DNA of 42,463 bases, from the NCBI GenBank assembly GCA_021372515.1, contig JAJFUG010000171.1, positions 1 through 42,463 of the forward strand, in the 5' to 3' direction. The stretch comes from a bacterium. GTDB lineage: Bacteria; Gemmatimonadota; Glassbacteria; GWA2-58-10. This document shows, piece by piece, positions 16,834-25,281 of the stretch (the stretch's first letter is position 1; every line of letters begins with the position of its first letter). Below the pieces are notes generated by a model that worked only from the letters and a program-made list of their open reading frames with translations, was not told the DNA's origin and searched no databases. Made by a program: the position numbers and the translations under genes.

Positions 16834-18546
16834 ATGAGGCTGACCACCGCATTTGAGCTTACCCTGCTCTGCGTATCGCCCTGTTTCCTGCTGGCACAGG
16901 CCGCAGTCGGAGGTGGGAGAGTGGGTTACGAGTACTGGATACCGAACTCCGAGACCGACTCCGCGGCCATGCACGGGATCCATTTCCGGGAATTCATCAA
17001 CGGCTCGGCGCATCTCCCGCCGTACGAGTTCCGCTACCAGCGTTGGGATGACCCGCAACTCGGCGAGCTGAACCGCCGCCTGGGCGTGGACAGCCTGGTG
17101 GCCGGGGCGAAGGACGACCTGGAGGCGGCCAGCCGGATCGCGCTCAAGGTCTGCAACCTCTGGGCGCACACCGCGCCGGTGGAATATCCGGTCTGGAACG
17201 CCCTCGGCCTTCTGGACCGGGTCGGGCAGGGGGAGCAGTACTGGTGCACCTACAAGCAGCTCGTGACCATGCAGGCCCTGGCCTCGATCGGCCTGGTGAG
17301 CCGGATCGTGCCCTGCAACTGGCACCACTCGCACGAGTTCTGGTCCAACGATTACGGCCGCTGGATCGTGATGGACGCCTGGACCGCCAACTTTTACCGC
17401 AAGGACGGTGTTCCGTTGGGCGCGCTGGAGCTGCACCGGTTGAGCCGCGCCACGGGCGATCTCAAAGGCTCCGGGGTCTGGGAGATCAATAACAACCCCA
17501 ACCGCTCGCAGCCGGGGCGCACCCAGGACAGCGTTCCTGCCGAGAGCGGCTGCTACAGCTACGTGCGGATGATCCCGCGCAACGATTTTCTCTCCAACCC
17601 GCTCGCCCCAAAGCCCGCGGGAGCGCCGGGCAGCTACCTTCAGCCCAACAACCAGCTAAACGACCCCCTGATGACCGGCCTGGAGCACGTGGCCTGGTGG
17701 CAGCCGGGCGACCCGCCGCCGCTGGTCTGCCCCACGGTGCGGGATGAGCGGGACTGGAATTTCCCGCTGGACGAGGTGGAGCTGGACCTGCGCCGTCCGG
17801 TGACCCGCGAGGGCGTGCTGGAGATGACACTCAGCACCAACACGCCCGAGTTCGACACCTATCTGCGGCGGCTGGACAACGGCCAGTGGGAAGCCTGCGG
17901 GAGCCACTTTCTCTGGGAACTCAAGCCCGGCGCGAACAGCCTGGAGCTGAAAAGCCGCAACAAGTGGGGACGCTGCGGGCCGGTGAGCCGGGCCGCGCTG
18001 GATTACAGTCCCGGGGAACTGCGGCCGAAGATTGTCACCCGTTTCGAGATACCGGACCCGGGGTTCGAAAAGTCGAATGCGGCGCAGGAGGGCTGGAACG
18101 GCAACCCGGCGGTCGGCTGGCGCATGATCTACACCGATCCCTGGCAGAAACCCGCCTTCGCCGGGGCGGTGAAAGACGCTCCGCACTCCGGGAGCTGGTG
18201 TTTCCGGATCCAGCCGAACCAGCGCGGGATCTGGGCGCGCCTGGTGAGCGGCTCGTTCCGGGTGAACCCGGCCTCGGATGTGACGCTCAAGGTCTGGCTG
18301 CGCGCCGACAGCGACAAGCGCGAGGCGACAGTATACCTCAAGGACTCCACTCCGGGCGGGCCGGCCTCCCAGGCGATCTGGCAGCAGCGGGTGGTGCTGG
18401 ACACGCAATGGCGCTGCTACGAGCTCAAGGCCCGTCTCACCGCACGCACCAGCGAGCTGATGGCCGGGGTGCAGGCGTTCGGGGGCCAGCTCTGGGTGGA
18501 TGATTTTTCGTTGGGCGAGGACAGCCGGACGGAGCTTCCCTGGTGA
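16834..18546 (+). CDS. Secreted transglutaminase-like protein with C-terminal carbohydrate-binding-like domain
   Basis: Exported protein of 570 residues. Seen: signal peptide ('LLCVSPCFLLAQA', cleavage near 21), then a transglutaminase-like core with a plausible Cys-His-Asp triad: Cys138 in 'YWCTYKQLVTMQAL', His167 in 'NWHHSHEFW' and Asp181 in 'WIVMDAW'. A beta-sandwich stretch follows. The final 165 residues (from about 400) resemble a CBM4/9-type jelly roll, with 'SGSWCFRIQPNQRG', 'VTLKVWLRA' and 'GGQLWVDDFSLGE'. Such folds can be proteases, deamidases or cross-linkers; the reaction is unknown here. The ATG at 16834 follows GAGGAAAGCG; an in-frame ATG at 16822 lacks a site. The stop overlaps the GTG of the barrel gene, so the two form one operon. 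Confidence 0.75.
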   Translation: MRLTTAFELTLLCVSPCFLLAQAAVGGGRVGYEYWIPNSETDSAAMHGIHFREFINGSAHLPPYEFRYQRWDDPQLGELNRRLGVDSLVAGAKDDLEAASRIALKVCNLWAHTAPVEYPVWNALGLLDRVGQGEQYWCTYKQLVTMQALASIGLVSRIVPCNWHHSHEFWSNDYGRWIVMDAWTANFYRKDGVPLGALELHRLSRATGDLKGSGVWEINNNPNRSQPGRTQDSVPAESGCYSYVRMIPRNDFLSNPLAPKPAGAPGSYLQPNNQLNDPLMTGLEHVAWWQPGDPPPLVCPTVRDERDWNFPLDEVELDLRRPVTREGVLEMTLSTNTPEFDTYLRRLDNGQWEACGSHFLWELKPGANSLELKSRNKWGRCGPVSRAALDYSPGELRPKIVTRFEIPDPGFEKSNAAQEGWNGNPAVGWRMIYTDPWQKPAFAGAVKDAPHSGSWCFRIQPNQRGIWARLVSGSFRVNPASDVTLKVWLRADSDKREATVYLKDSTPGGPASQAIWQQRVVLDTQWRCYELKARLTARTSELMAGVQAFGGQLWVDDFSLGEDSRTELPW

Positions 18547-19844
18547 GACAGATCTGCAGGCGGGATATCCAGGAGATGCGGAAATCGGCCCAGTGGCGCG
18601 CGGCGCGGCTGGCCGCGGTGGTGCTATTTCTTGCCTGCCTGCCCTCAGCTCTTCCTGCGCAGACTGACTCGCTTAGCGTGCTGAGCCGGCGCAAGTTCTG
18701 GGCTTTCGATTTCAAGGGGCTGGGCGGGTTCTATCCTGCGTCGTACTCCCGGGTGGATGGCCTTCTGGGGGGCTGGGGCCTGACCCTGACCGGCAAGGAG
18801 GAGATAAGCATTCCCGCCGCCGGGTTGAAACAGGTGGTGGAGGACCAGTCCCGCCCCAGCCTGGGCGTCTCTCTGCTCGTCCCCAGCGCCCGTCATGCGG
18901 TGGGCGGCACGTTCAGTCTGAGCCAGACTGTCTCCTCGCGGCGTCGGATCAAGGCGGGCCTGGAGCTTTTCTCCGCCACGGCCAGCAGCGATTCCTGGCG
19001 TTCGGCCCAGCCCTGGAGCGGCCTGTATTACTTCGCCGGCGGCCGGGACCGTCAGTACTACTACGACCGCCGCGGGGGACGGCTGAGCCTGGGCCGTGAG
19101 TACCCCGGAGGCCTCAGCCTGGAGCTGGCCACCGAGTGCAGCGAGGTGCGCTCGCTGGTCAGGCGCGGGGTCTGGACCGTGGCCAAGTCCGAACTGCTGA
19201 AAGACAATCCACCGGTTGACAGGGGTGGAGATTTTTCCCTGGAACTGAGAACCTCAATCGACCGCACCGCGGGCGGGCCGTTTTTCCCGCAGGGCTGGTC
19301 GGCCGGTTTCCGGGTGCTCAAGGCGGCCCGGCTGCTGGGTGGGGATTTCGACTACTCGCTCTGGCGAGCCGACCTGTTCTGGGCGCGGCACTTGCTGAGC
19401 GAGAGCAACTACGCTTTTGCCAGGCTGACCGGCATGACCGCCGGGGGGCGGCTTCCGCCGCACCGTCTGTTCAGTCTGGGGGCCGAGGTCAAGGGCCTCG
19501 ACACCTTCGAGCCCGATTTCAACCTGTTCGACCGCCGCGGCGACCGTCTCTGGCTGCTCAGCCTGGGCTGCGAGCGCCTGCTGCCGTTCCGGTTTCCCCT
19601 GGTGTCCCGCCACCTGACCGACCCCGGCCTGGAGCTGGATTTCGACACCGGCTCCACCCGCCTGTCCCGCCCAGGAGACAGCTCCCTGGACCTGTTCAGC
19701 CGCAGCCTGGACTGCCTGGAATCCTCAGTCGCACTGGGGGGCGGGTTCTCGCTCAGCCGGGTGCGGGTGCGGCTGTTCTACGTGCACAGCCTGAACGACA
19801 GCTATCACGGGCCGCGTTTCGACCTGCGGGTGGGCGCTTTCTGA
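18543..19844 (+). CDS. Predicted outer-membrane beta-barrel protein
   Basis: A 433-residue exported protein that I cannot place in a named family. Seen: an N-terminal signal segment ('LAAVVLFLACLPSALPA', followed by Q), then alternating hydrophobic and aromatic strands throughout, for example 'SLGVSLLVPS', 'GLYYFAGGRDRQYYY' and 'LSLELATECSEV'. The protein ends with aromatic 'FDLRVGAF', the typical C-terminal signal for barrel assembly. The GTG start overlaps the stop of the transglutaminase-like gene (GTGA) and has GGAG 8 nt upstream; an ATG at 18576 directly abuts AGGAG and is a weaker choice. Tight coupling suggests the barrel exports, anchors or cooperates with the transglutaminase-like protein (inference). 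Confidence 0.7.
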   Translation: MRQICRRDIQEMRKSAQWRAARLAAVVLFLACLPSALPAQTDSLSVLSRRKFWAFDFKGLGGFYPASYSRVDGLLGGWGLTLTGKEEISIPAAGLKQVVEDQSRPSLGVSLLVPSARHAVGGTFSLSQTVSSRRRIKAGLELFSATASSDSWRSAQPWSGLYYFAGGRDRQYYYDRRGGRLSLGREYPGGLSLELATECSEVRSLVRRGVWTVAKSELLKDNPPVDRGGDFSLELRTSIDRTAGGPFFPQGWSAGFRVLKAARLLGGDFDYSLWRADLFWARHLLSESNYAFARLTGMTAGGRLPPHRLFSLGAEVKGLDTFEPDFNLFDRRGDRLWLLSLGCERLLPFRFPLVSRHLTDPGLELDFDTGSTRLSRPGDSSLDLFSRSLDCLESSVALGGGFSLSRVRVRLFYVHSLNDSYHGPRFDLRVGAF

Positions 19845-19857
19845 GCCGGGGCCGCGG

Positions 19858-19886
19858 TTGACTTCCGCCGCCGGGATGGGTATCTT
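19858..19886 (+). promoter_or_regulatory. Promoter for the ylbF-like/rsmI genes
   Basis: TTGACT (19858-19863), 17-nt spacer, TATCTT (19881-19886). Predicted start near 19893, about 53 nt before the ATG at 19946. Both boxes and the spacer length are identical to those of the mtaB promoter at 39442-39470. Confidence 0.75.
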
Positions 19887-19945
19887 ATCGAAATGTTTTT
19901 CATGCTTTAATATTGCCAACCGAGTCGAGGATTGGAGACAACCCG

Positions 19946-20302
19946 ATGGATATCGAAACCGAGGCCCGCCAATTGGGCCGTCTGATCGCCCAGACCCCGG
20001 AGTACCGCTACTACGAAAGCTCCTCCCGCAGCGTGGGGGATGACCAGGAGATGCGTGACCTGGTGACCAGACTGCAACAGCTCGAGGAGAGCATCAACCA
20101 TTTGGTGCATTCCGGCCAGCCGGTCCCGGACCAGGACAAGACCGAGTACGAAAGTGTGCTGGCCGACCTGCAGGGACGGACCAATTTCCAGGCCCTGATC
20201 TCGAGCCAAGAAAACTACCTCAAACTGATGAACAAGGTCAACGAGTACATTGCCGAGGGTATCCGCGAGGGTGGCCAGAGCCGGATCATCACCAATTTCT
20301 GA
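19946..20302 (+). CDS. YlbF/YmcA family protein
   Basis: Small cytoplasmic, mostly helical protein of 118 residues resembling the YlbF/YmcA (Com_YlbF) family. In Bacillus those proteins act with YaaT on RNA processing by RNase Y and on competence and biofilm control. Seen: 'ARQLGRLIAQTPEYRYYE' at the start, matching the family's 'A..L...I..S.EY..Y', a central charged helix, and a C-terminal helix 'NYLKLMNKVNEYIAEGI'. The ATG at 19946 has GGAGA 7 nt upstream. It precedes and overlaps rsmI and is driven by the promoter at 19858. Family assignment rests on length and helix pattern, so it is moderate; the role in a Gram-negative cell is unknown. Confidence 0.7.
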   Translation: MDIETEARQLGRLIAQTPEYRYYESSSRSVGDDQEMRDLVTRLQQLEESINHLVHSGQPVPDQDKTEYESVLADLQGRTNFQALISSQENYLKLMNKVNEYIAEGIREGGQSRIITNF

Positions 20303-21188
20303 GCCGCCGTGTCAGCAGCCGGCGGTTAAGCCGGGGCAGCTGCATCTTGTGGCCACCCCCCTGGGGAACCTGAAAGACCTCACGTTCAGGGCCGTGGAGG
20401 TGCTGAGGTCAGTGGCGGTGGTGGCCTGCGAGGACACCCGCCACAGCCGCAAGCTGCTGCAGCATTACGGGGTGGGCTCGCGTCTGATAAGCTGCCACGA
20501 GCACAACGAGGACGCGGCCGCCCGCCAGATCGTCTCGCTGCTGGAGTCGGGACTGGATGTCGCCCTGGTGAGCGATGCAGGCACGCCGGGGATCTCCGAC
20601 CCCGGCTACCGGGCGGTCTGCCTGGCCGTGGAACGCGGCCTGACCGTGGTCCCGGTGCCGGGGCCCTCGGCCGTGGCCGCCGCGGTCAGCGTCTCGGGCC
20701 TGCCCACGGACCGGTTCATGTTCGCCGGGTTCCTGCCGCCCAAGCTTCCCGCAATCAAAAGCACCCTTCAGGAGCTGGCCGCCCTCAGGGCGACCCTGGT
20801 GTTCTATTGCCCGGCCCGCAGGCTCCGGAGCGCCCTGAAAGCCGCCTCCGAGGTGCTGGGCGATCGCCGGGCCGTGGTCTGCCGCGAGCTGACTAAAGTC
20901 CACGAGCAGGTGGCGCGGGGCAGTCTGAGCCGGCTGTGTGCAGCCATGGACAGCGGTGAGATTCCGGTCCGGGGTGAGGTGGTGCTCTTGATCGAGGGGC
21001 AGGGCAAGGCCGAGACGGCCGAACCGGCGCTGGACCTGGCCGGGCAGATCGCCGCGCTGCTGGATGATTTACCGCAGGCCGAGGACCTGGGCGCAAAGCA
21101 ACTCACGGTCCTGGCCGCGGCCAGGACTGGAGCGCCGCGCAACCGGGTCTACCCCTTGGTCTGCGCCTGGCTCAACCGCCGCGGCTGA
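20271..21188 (+). CDS. rsmI: 16S rRNA (cytidine1402-2'-O)-methyltransferase
   Basis: Tetrapyrrole-methylase-fold enzyme that methylates the ribose of C1402 in 16S rRNA, in the ribosomal decoding centre. Seen: 'LHLVATPLGNLKDLTFRAVE' at the N-terminus, 'CEDTRHSRKLL', 'SCHEHNE', 'ALVSDAGTPGISDPGYR', 'PVPGPSA' and 'GLPTDRFMFAGFLP', the standard RsmI series. About 305 residues, slightly longer than usual because of the uncertain N-terminus. The real start is not clear: in-frame GTG 20271 or TTG 20250 both lie inside the ylbF-like gene, and no ATG sits near the first motif. Either choice gives an overlap and probable translational coupling. It is convergent with the lipoprotein gene, 11 nt away. 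Confidence 0.93.
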   Translation: MARAGSSPISEPPCQQPAVKPGQLHLVATPLGNLKDLTFRAVEVLRSVAVVACEDTRHSRKLLQHYGVGSRLISCHEHNEDAAARQIVSLLESGLDVALVSDAGTPGISDPGYRAVCLAVERGLTVVPVPGPSAVAAAVSVSGLPTDRFMFAGFLPPKLPAIKSTLQELAALRATLVFYCPARRLRSALKAASEVLGDRRAVVCRELTKVHEQVARGSLSRLCAAMDSGEIPVRGEVVLLIEGQGKAETAEPALDLAGQIAALLDDLPQAEDLGAKQLTVLAAARTGAPRNRVYPLVCAWLNRRG

Positions 21189-21199
21189 GCCACCGTTAA

Positions 21200-22477
21200 T
21201 CAGTTGAAATCCTGGACCACGATCTGGCCCGGGTGATTGTTCAGGTGGGTCTGCCAGAGCACTGTCCCACCGCTCTGAAGGCAGCTTATGGTGCCGTCGC
21301 CGCCGGTGACATACAGACTCTGGTCGAGCCTGTCCCAGAACAGATCGGTGGGATGGCCGAGGTTGTGGACCTGGGCGCGTATGTTTTTCAGGTCGTCGAT
21401 CTCGTAGACTATGTCCGCATCCATGTCCGCGACCCAGCAGACAGTGGCGTCGTCATTGGCGGCGATGTCCTGAGGGTTGCTGAAAATCTTCAGGTTCCAG
21501 TCCACATCATCGATTGTCAGGTGGAATATCGCCTTGGCGTCATAGTCCAGCACCCAGGCCCGGCTGTTCGCGCTGATTCCGGAGACCACTTTCTCCGGGC
21601 TGATGAAAGCCGAATGGGTGATCTCCCGTATCGCTCCGTTGGACTCCAGGTAAAGCATCCTGTTCTCATCCGTGGCCACCCAGGCCCCATCGTACTTATA
21701 ATCCAGCTCGATCCAGGTCGGAAACACATCCGTGCGGTAACTGACCTCCAACTCGCCGGCGCGGCTGAGCCGGAAAACCGTGCTGTTGAGCGCCCAGCTC
21801 GCGATCCAGAGGGCGTGGTTGAACGTGTTGAAACGGAACGCCGCGGTCTGGCCGAGGTTCCCCTGATCCGGCACGTAGCTGCCGTCGAAATAGAAGCGGT
21901 ATATCTTGGCCGTAACCGCGTCCAGGACCCAGATTTCGCTGTTGTCCGGGCGGACCTGGATGTCCTGCACGAAATTGAAGCTGTACTCCATATCGTAGCG
22001 CTCATCCCTGAAATCGGGGGTCAGACGGGTCACCGCGGTCCGGTCCAGGTTCGAGACCCAGGGGTAAGACGGCCCGGGAGTGGCCCGGTCGTTCTCGGTC
22101 ACAGGGCGCTCCTCGCTGTCTTTCAGCAACAGGCGCAGACGGTACTCGTAGGTGGTGCCGTTCTTGGCCTGGGGGTCGCGGAAACTGGTGTTGTCCAGGG
22201 CCAGGACACTGTCGGAGATGACGGTCGTATCCGTGTTCCCCACAGTCACGCGCTCCACCTGCATGCCCTTCACGTCCTCGTAATCCAGCGGGTCCCAGTA
22301 GAGCAGCACCTCGTTGTTGCCGGCCAGGGCGTTGAAACCGGCCAGCCGCTGCTCGTGGTCGGGGTTCCGCGGGTCGAACGGGTTGGAGCGTGGACGGTCC
22401 GAGCAGGCCAGGGCCAGCAAGGCGGACAGGGCCAGCGCGGCGAGCAGTGGGTATTTATTTTGGAACGGTCCCGGCAC
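21200..22477 (-). CDS. Lipoprotein with beta-propeller-like repeats
   Basis: A 425-residue lipoprotein. Seen: signal sequence with lipobox 'LLALAC' (Cys about 25), then 'NPFDPRNP', a tether motif common just after the lipid Cys in FCB-group lipoproteins. A fibronectin-III-like segment follows ('LLYWDPLDYEDVKGMQVERV' to 'GTTYEYRLRLLL'). From about 150 there are repeated short blades such as 'IQVRPDNSEIWVLDAVTAKI', 'NHALWIASWALN' and 'DATVCWVADMDADIVYEID', which look like an NHL or SMP-type propeller. GTG start at 22477 with GGAG 7 nt upstream. It is the last gene of a minus-strand operon with the PEGA and PQQ-propeller proteins. Probable ligand or partner-binding role at the envelope; no enzyme residues are recognised. 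Confidence 0.75.
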   Translation of the reverse strand: MPGPFQNKYPLLAALALSALLALACSDRPRSNPFDPRNPDHEQRLAGFNALAGNNEVLLYWDPLDYEDVKGMQVERVTVGNTDTTVISDSVLALDNTSFRDPQAKNGTTYEYRLRLLLKDSEERPVTENDRATPGPSYPWVSNLDRTAVTRLTPDFRDERYDMEYSFNFVQDIQVRPDNSEIWVLDAVTAKIYRFYFDGSYVPDQGNLGQTAAFRFNTFNHALWIASWALNSTVFRLSRAGELEVSYRTDVFPTWIELDYKYDGAWVATDENRMLYLESNGAIREITHSAFISPEKVVSGISANSRAWVLDYDAKAIFHLTIDDVDWNLKIFSNPQDIAANDDATVCWVADMDADIVYEIDDLKNIRAQVHNLGHPTDLFWDRLDQSLYVTGGDGTISCLQSGGTVLWQTHLNNHPGQIVVQDFN

Positions 22478-22503
22478 CTCAAATCTCCATGCGCCGTAAG
22501 GCG

Positions 22504-23424
22504 TCAGAATTCGTAGGAAAGCTCCAATCCCCGGGCCGAGTTGACCAGGGAGAGCGGACTCCGGCTGCCGGCGCTGCCGGGCCGACGGATCACGAGCTTG
22601 CGGATCACGAAATAGCCGAACGCGCCGATTGAGACATTCCCGGCGATGAAAGCGGCCTTGGACAGACGGTCGTTGTGCAGCGCGTCCTGGTAGGCTTTCT
22701 CCCGGTCCGCCGAGCCGGCCAGGTGCAGGTAGTGCTCGTAGCTGTCGTCGGCTTTTTTGTTGTAGGCCACGCCCGTGGCCAGAAGGGCCACCCCTGTGCC
22801 CAGGGAAATCAGCAGCCGCGGCTGGGCGAGCTGTTTGAGCGGCGATAGCACATTGGCCGTTTCGAGCTCCGGGCTTTCGATTTCCACCTCGCTGGACTGT
22901 TCGAGGGCTGCGTAGACAAGGTCATTGCTGGCGCCGAGGTCGTCCAGACGGAACGAGCGGGCCAGGTAGCCCCGGAGGCTGAAAGTGAGCGAGTCCCCCT
23001 GTCCGGTGAGCAGAAGGTAGTCGCCTGGGGTGCGGCCCAGGGTCCGTCCCCGGTACACCACCCGCGCGTCCTGCGGCTCGGTGCGCAAGCGGAACACCCG
23101 GCAGGCGGTGAGGTCTATCGTGCGCTCGCCTGCGGGCCCCAGTGAGAACGGGTATTCAAGGTAGCGGTGCGCCCAGCGCGTGTCGCTGAAAGAGGGGAAG
23201 AAACTGAGCAGGTGCTCGCCGGGCGTGATCTCGATGGTGGTGGTCCCGGAAACGCCCAGGGTATCGTAATCCAGCAGGATCACGCCGCTGTCCGGCACCA
23301 GGGTCAGCCGCCCGGGAGCATCCTCGGCGCGCAGAGAAGCGGCCGCTGCGGCCAGGCACAGGCACAGACCCAGACAGAGCCCGAACACTGGCCTGGACTC
23401 AATTCGTTTTGGGGCGCAGAGCAT
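22504..23424 (-). CDS. PEGA-domain envelope protein
   Basis: Exported protein of 306 residues. Seen: signal peptide ('LCLGLCLCLAAAAASLRA'), then two PEGA-like segments, 'GRLTLVPDSGVILLDYDTLG...ITPGEHLLSFF' and 'FRLRTEPQDARVVYRGRTLG...GDSLTFSLRGY'. PEGA domains are beta folds typical of surface or periplasmic proteins that bind other proteins or wall. The C-terminal part has two hydrophobic segments ('LLISLGTGVALLATGVAY' and 'AAFIAGNVSIGAFGYFVI') around a charged helix, similar in layout to small FCB membrane proteins, and ends in aromatic 'LELSYEF'. The start overlaps the PQQ-propeller gene by 26 nt, and the lipoprotein gene follows 26 nt later. Function unknown. Confidence 0.7.
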   Translation of the reverse strand: MLCAPKRIESRPVFGLCLGLCLCLAAAAASLRAEDAPGRLTLVPDSGVILLDYDTLGVSGTTTIEITPGEHLLSFFPSFSDTRWAHRYLEYPFSLGPAGERTIDLTACRVFRLRTEPQDARVVYRGRTLGRTPGDYLLLTGQGDSLTFSLRGYLARSFRLDDLGASNDLVYAALEQSSEVEIESPELETANVLSPLKQLAQPRLLISLGTGVALLATGVAYNKKADDSYEHYLHLAGSADREKAYQDALHNDRLSKAAFIAGNVSIGAFGYFVIRKLVIRRPGSAGSRSPLSLVNSARGLELSYEF

Positions 23425-24556
23425 AGACCGATCCCCTATCCGAGCAATAGAATACGTACTGTCCGTAAACCAGCGGCGAGGCGCTGAACCCCTCTTTGAT
23501 CGTGTTCTGCCAGAGGCGCTCCCCGCTGTCCCGGTCGAACGCCGCCATCTGTCCGCTCTTGGTGGCGGTGAACACGTACCGTCCGGCCAGGGTGGGGGTG
23601 CTGATCGAGACCCCGTCCAGGCTGGTCCGCCACTGTTCCGCGCCGTCCTCGGCCGAAAGGCGGATCAGCTTGCCCTCGCGCGAGGCCAGGAACAGGTTGC
23701 CCTCCTGCCAGGATGGGCCGCAGAAGAAATGCTGGCCGGTCTTGACCTCCCAAACCTTCTCCAGGCTTTCCATGTCCACGCAGGCCACCCGGCCGTCGCT
23801 CAGGCACAGGAAGAGCCTCCGTCCATCCGAGGCCAGATCGCCCAACAGGGTGTGGCCCAGGTCGAGCTTGCCCACCTGACGGCCTTTCTCCACCTCGACC
23901 TTGTAGAGCGTTCCCTGTATACTCGGAATGAAAAGGTTCGGCTCCTCGAACACGGGGGCGTACTCGAAGGTGCCCTTGAGCTGGGTCTGCCACTGGCGCA
24001 CCCCGTTTTCGGGGTTGATACAGACCACCCGGCCGGTCTGGACAAACAGGTAGAGCTGGTCCTTCTCCAGGATCGGCGCGGCATCCGCGGGGCCGTAGCT
24101 GCGGTTCTGATACTTGTGCTTGGTGTTTATATCGGTGACGTAGGCCCGGCCGTCGGGCAGGTCGGTGGTGAAATAGAACTTGAGGTTGGAGATATTGACC
24201 GCGCCGCTGACCGCGCCCTTGAAAGTGCGCAGGAACACCTGGCGGCCGGTGTCGCGGTTGTAGCAGAGCAGACGGCGGTCGCGGGTGGCGACGAAGACGA
24301 AACTGTCGGCCGCGCAGGGGGTGTTGCCAATCGAGCGGGCGTCCCGCTTCTTCCAGACCACCTCGAGGGGCAGGCGGATATCCGGGTCCAGCGCGGAGCT
24401 GCGGCCGTAGTCGGCCTTGTAGACCCGCCATTCGGCCTGGTCGTCGCTGAACCAGCCGGCGTGTTCCTCGGCCCGTAAAGCCGGGGAGACCGACAGCACG
24501 GTCACGGCGGCGAGGATGAGACACCGAAGCCTGACAGGGAAAGAAATATCGGTCAT
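23399..24556 (-). CDS. BamB-like PQQ-type beta-propeller protein
   Basis: Exported propeller of about 385 residues. Seen: signal peptide ('LILAAVTVLSVSPALRA'), then repeated blades with the PQQ/BamB pattern 'dG...W....': 'DTGRQVFLRTFKG', 'ENGVRQWQTQLKG', 'ESLEKVWEVKTGQ', 'EDGAEQWRTSLDG' and 'DSGERLWQNTIKEG'. No quinoprotein catalytic residues are visible, so it is a binding protein. BamB acts in outer-membrane barrel assembly; whether this one does is inference. Start: ATG 24556 follows GGAAGCGGAGC; an in-frame ATG at 24574 has no ribosome site but cannot be excluded. It is first in the minus-strand operon driven by the promoter at 24611-24638. Confidence 0.82.
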   Translation of the reverse strand: MTDISFPVRLRCLILAAVTVLSVSPALRAEEHAGWFSDDQAEWRVYKADYGRSSALDPDIRLPLEVVWKKRDARSIGNTPCAADSFVFVATRDRRLLCYNRDTGRQVFLRTFKGAVSGAVNISNLKFYFTTDLPDGRAYVTDINTKHKYQNRSYGPADAAPILEKDQLYLFVQTGRVVCINPENGVRQWQTQLKGTFEYAPVFEEPNLFIPSIQGTLYKVEVEKGRQVGKLDLGHTLLGDLASDGRRLFLCLSDGRVACVDMESLEKVWEVKTGQHFFCGPSWQEGNLFLASREGKLIRLSAEDGAEQWRTSLDGVSISTPTLAGRYVFTATKSGQMAAFDRDSGERLWQNTIKEGFSASPLVYGQYVFYCSDRGSVYALRPKTN

Positions 24557-24610
24557 GCTCCGCTTCCGGGACATTGGCCAGAGAGTGACTAATTACTTGA
24601 GGTTCCTAAC

Positions 24611-24638
24611 AATATAGCTCCCCGAACGCGCAAGTCAA
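24611..24638 (-). promoter_or_regulatory. Promoter of the envelope operon
   Basis: Minus strand: TTGACT (24633-24638), 16-nt spacer, TATATT (24611-24616). Predicted start near 24604. It is back to back with the rlmH promoter, 12 nt between the two -35 boxes. Confidence 0.7.
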
Positions 24639-24650
24639 ACCATCCCGGCG

Positions 24651-24679
24651 TTGACTGCGGCTGCGGCAGGCGCTAAATT
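24651..24679 (+). promoter_or_regulatory. Promoter for the rlmH-bshC genes
   Basis: TTGACT (24651-24656), 17-nt spacer, TAAATT (24674-24679). Predicted start near 24686, leaving a leader of about 124 nt before the rlmH ATG. I see no riboswitch-like structure in that leader. Confidence 0.65.
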
Positions 24680-24809
24680 CGCCCTGTGGACCTTTCCGCA
24701 CACCCCGCCCCTCCCGGCCGCTCATTCGGTTCTACATCCGGCGGGCGGCTTTGTTCCCTTTTTACGGCAGGGGCAGGGACGGCTGAACCGGTCAACCGAC
24801 GGGGACTGC

Positions 24810-25277
24810 ATGAATTATCATATTCTGGCCGTGGGCAAGCTGCGCGACCGCTCCGTGGCAGCACTGTGCGAGGAGTACGCCCGTCGGCTGAACCGCGGCG
24901 GGACGAGCCTGGTTGTGGAAGAGGTGCGCCAGGAACAGGGCGCTTCCGAGGCGCAGCGGGTGATCGAGCGCGAGAGCGCGCGCCTGCGCGAGCATGTCCC
25001 CAAGGGGGCTTTCCTCGTGGCCCTGGACCCGACAGGCGAGGCCGTGAGCTCTGAGGAACTGGCCGCGCGCCTGGAGCGCCTGGGCCTGGAGGGGCGTTCG
25101 CGGGTGGCGTTCCTGATCGGTGGGGCGCTGGGCCTGGAGCGCTCTCTGGTGAAAGAGGCCGGCTGGGTGCTCTCGCTCTCGCGCATGACTTTCCCCCACG
25201 AGCTGGCCCGGCTGATCCTCATCGAGCAGCTCTACCGCGCCGACAGTATCCTGCGGGGGGAGCCCTACCATAAGTGA
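24810..25277 (+). CDS. rlmH: 23S rRNA (pseudouridine1915-N3)-methyltransferase
   Basis: SPOUT-family enzyme that methylates pseudouridine 1915 in helix 69 of 23S rRNA. Seen in 155 residues, the family's normal length: 'ILAVGKLRD' at the start, 'EYARRLNR', 'LVALDPTGEAVSSEELA', 'VAFLIGGALGLE' (SAM site of the trefoil knot) and the invariant C-terminal run 'MTFPHELARLILIEQLYRA' followed by 'GEPYHK'. The ATG at 24810 is preceded by GGGGA; a longer in-frame extension upstream would run through the promoter. It is the first gene of a tightly packed plus-strand operon: 4 nt to the DUF123 gene, then overlapping starts through bshC. Confidence 0.96.
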   Translation: MNYHILAVGKLRDRSVAALCEEYARRLNRGGTSLVVEEVRQEQGASEAQRVIERESARLREHVPKGAFLVALDPTGEAVSSEELAARLERLGLEGRSRVAFLIGGALGLERSLVKEAGWVLSLSRMTFPHELARLILIEQLYRADSILRGEPYHK

Positions 25278-25281
25278 AACC

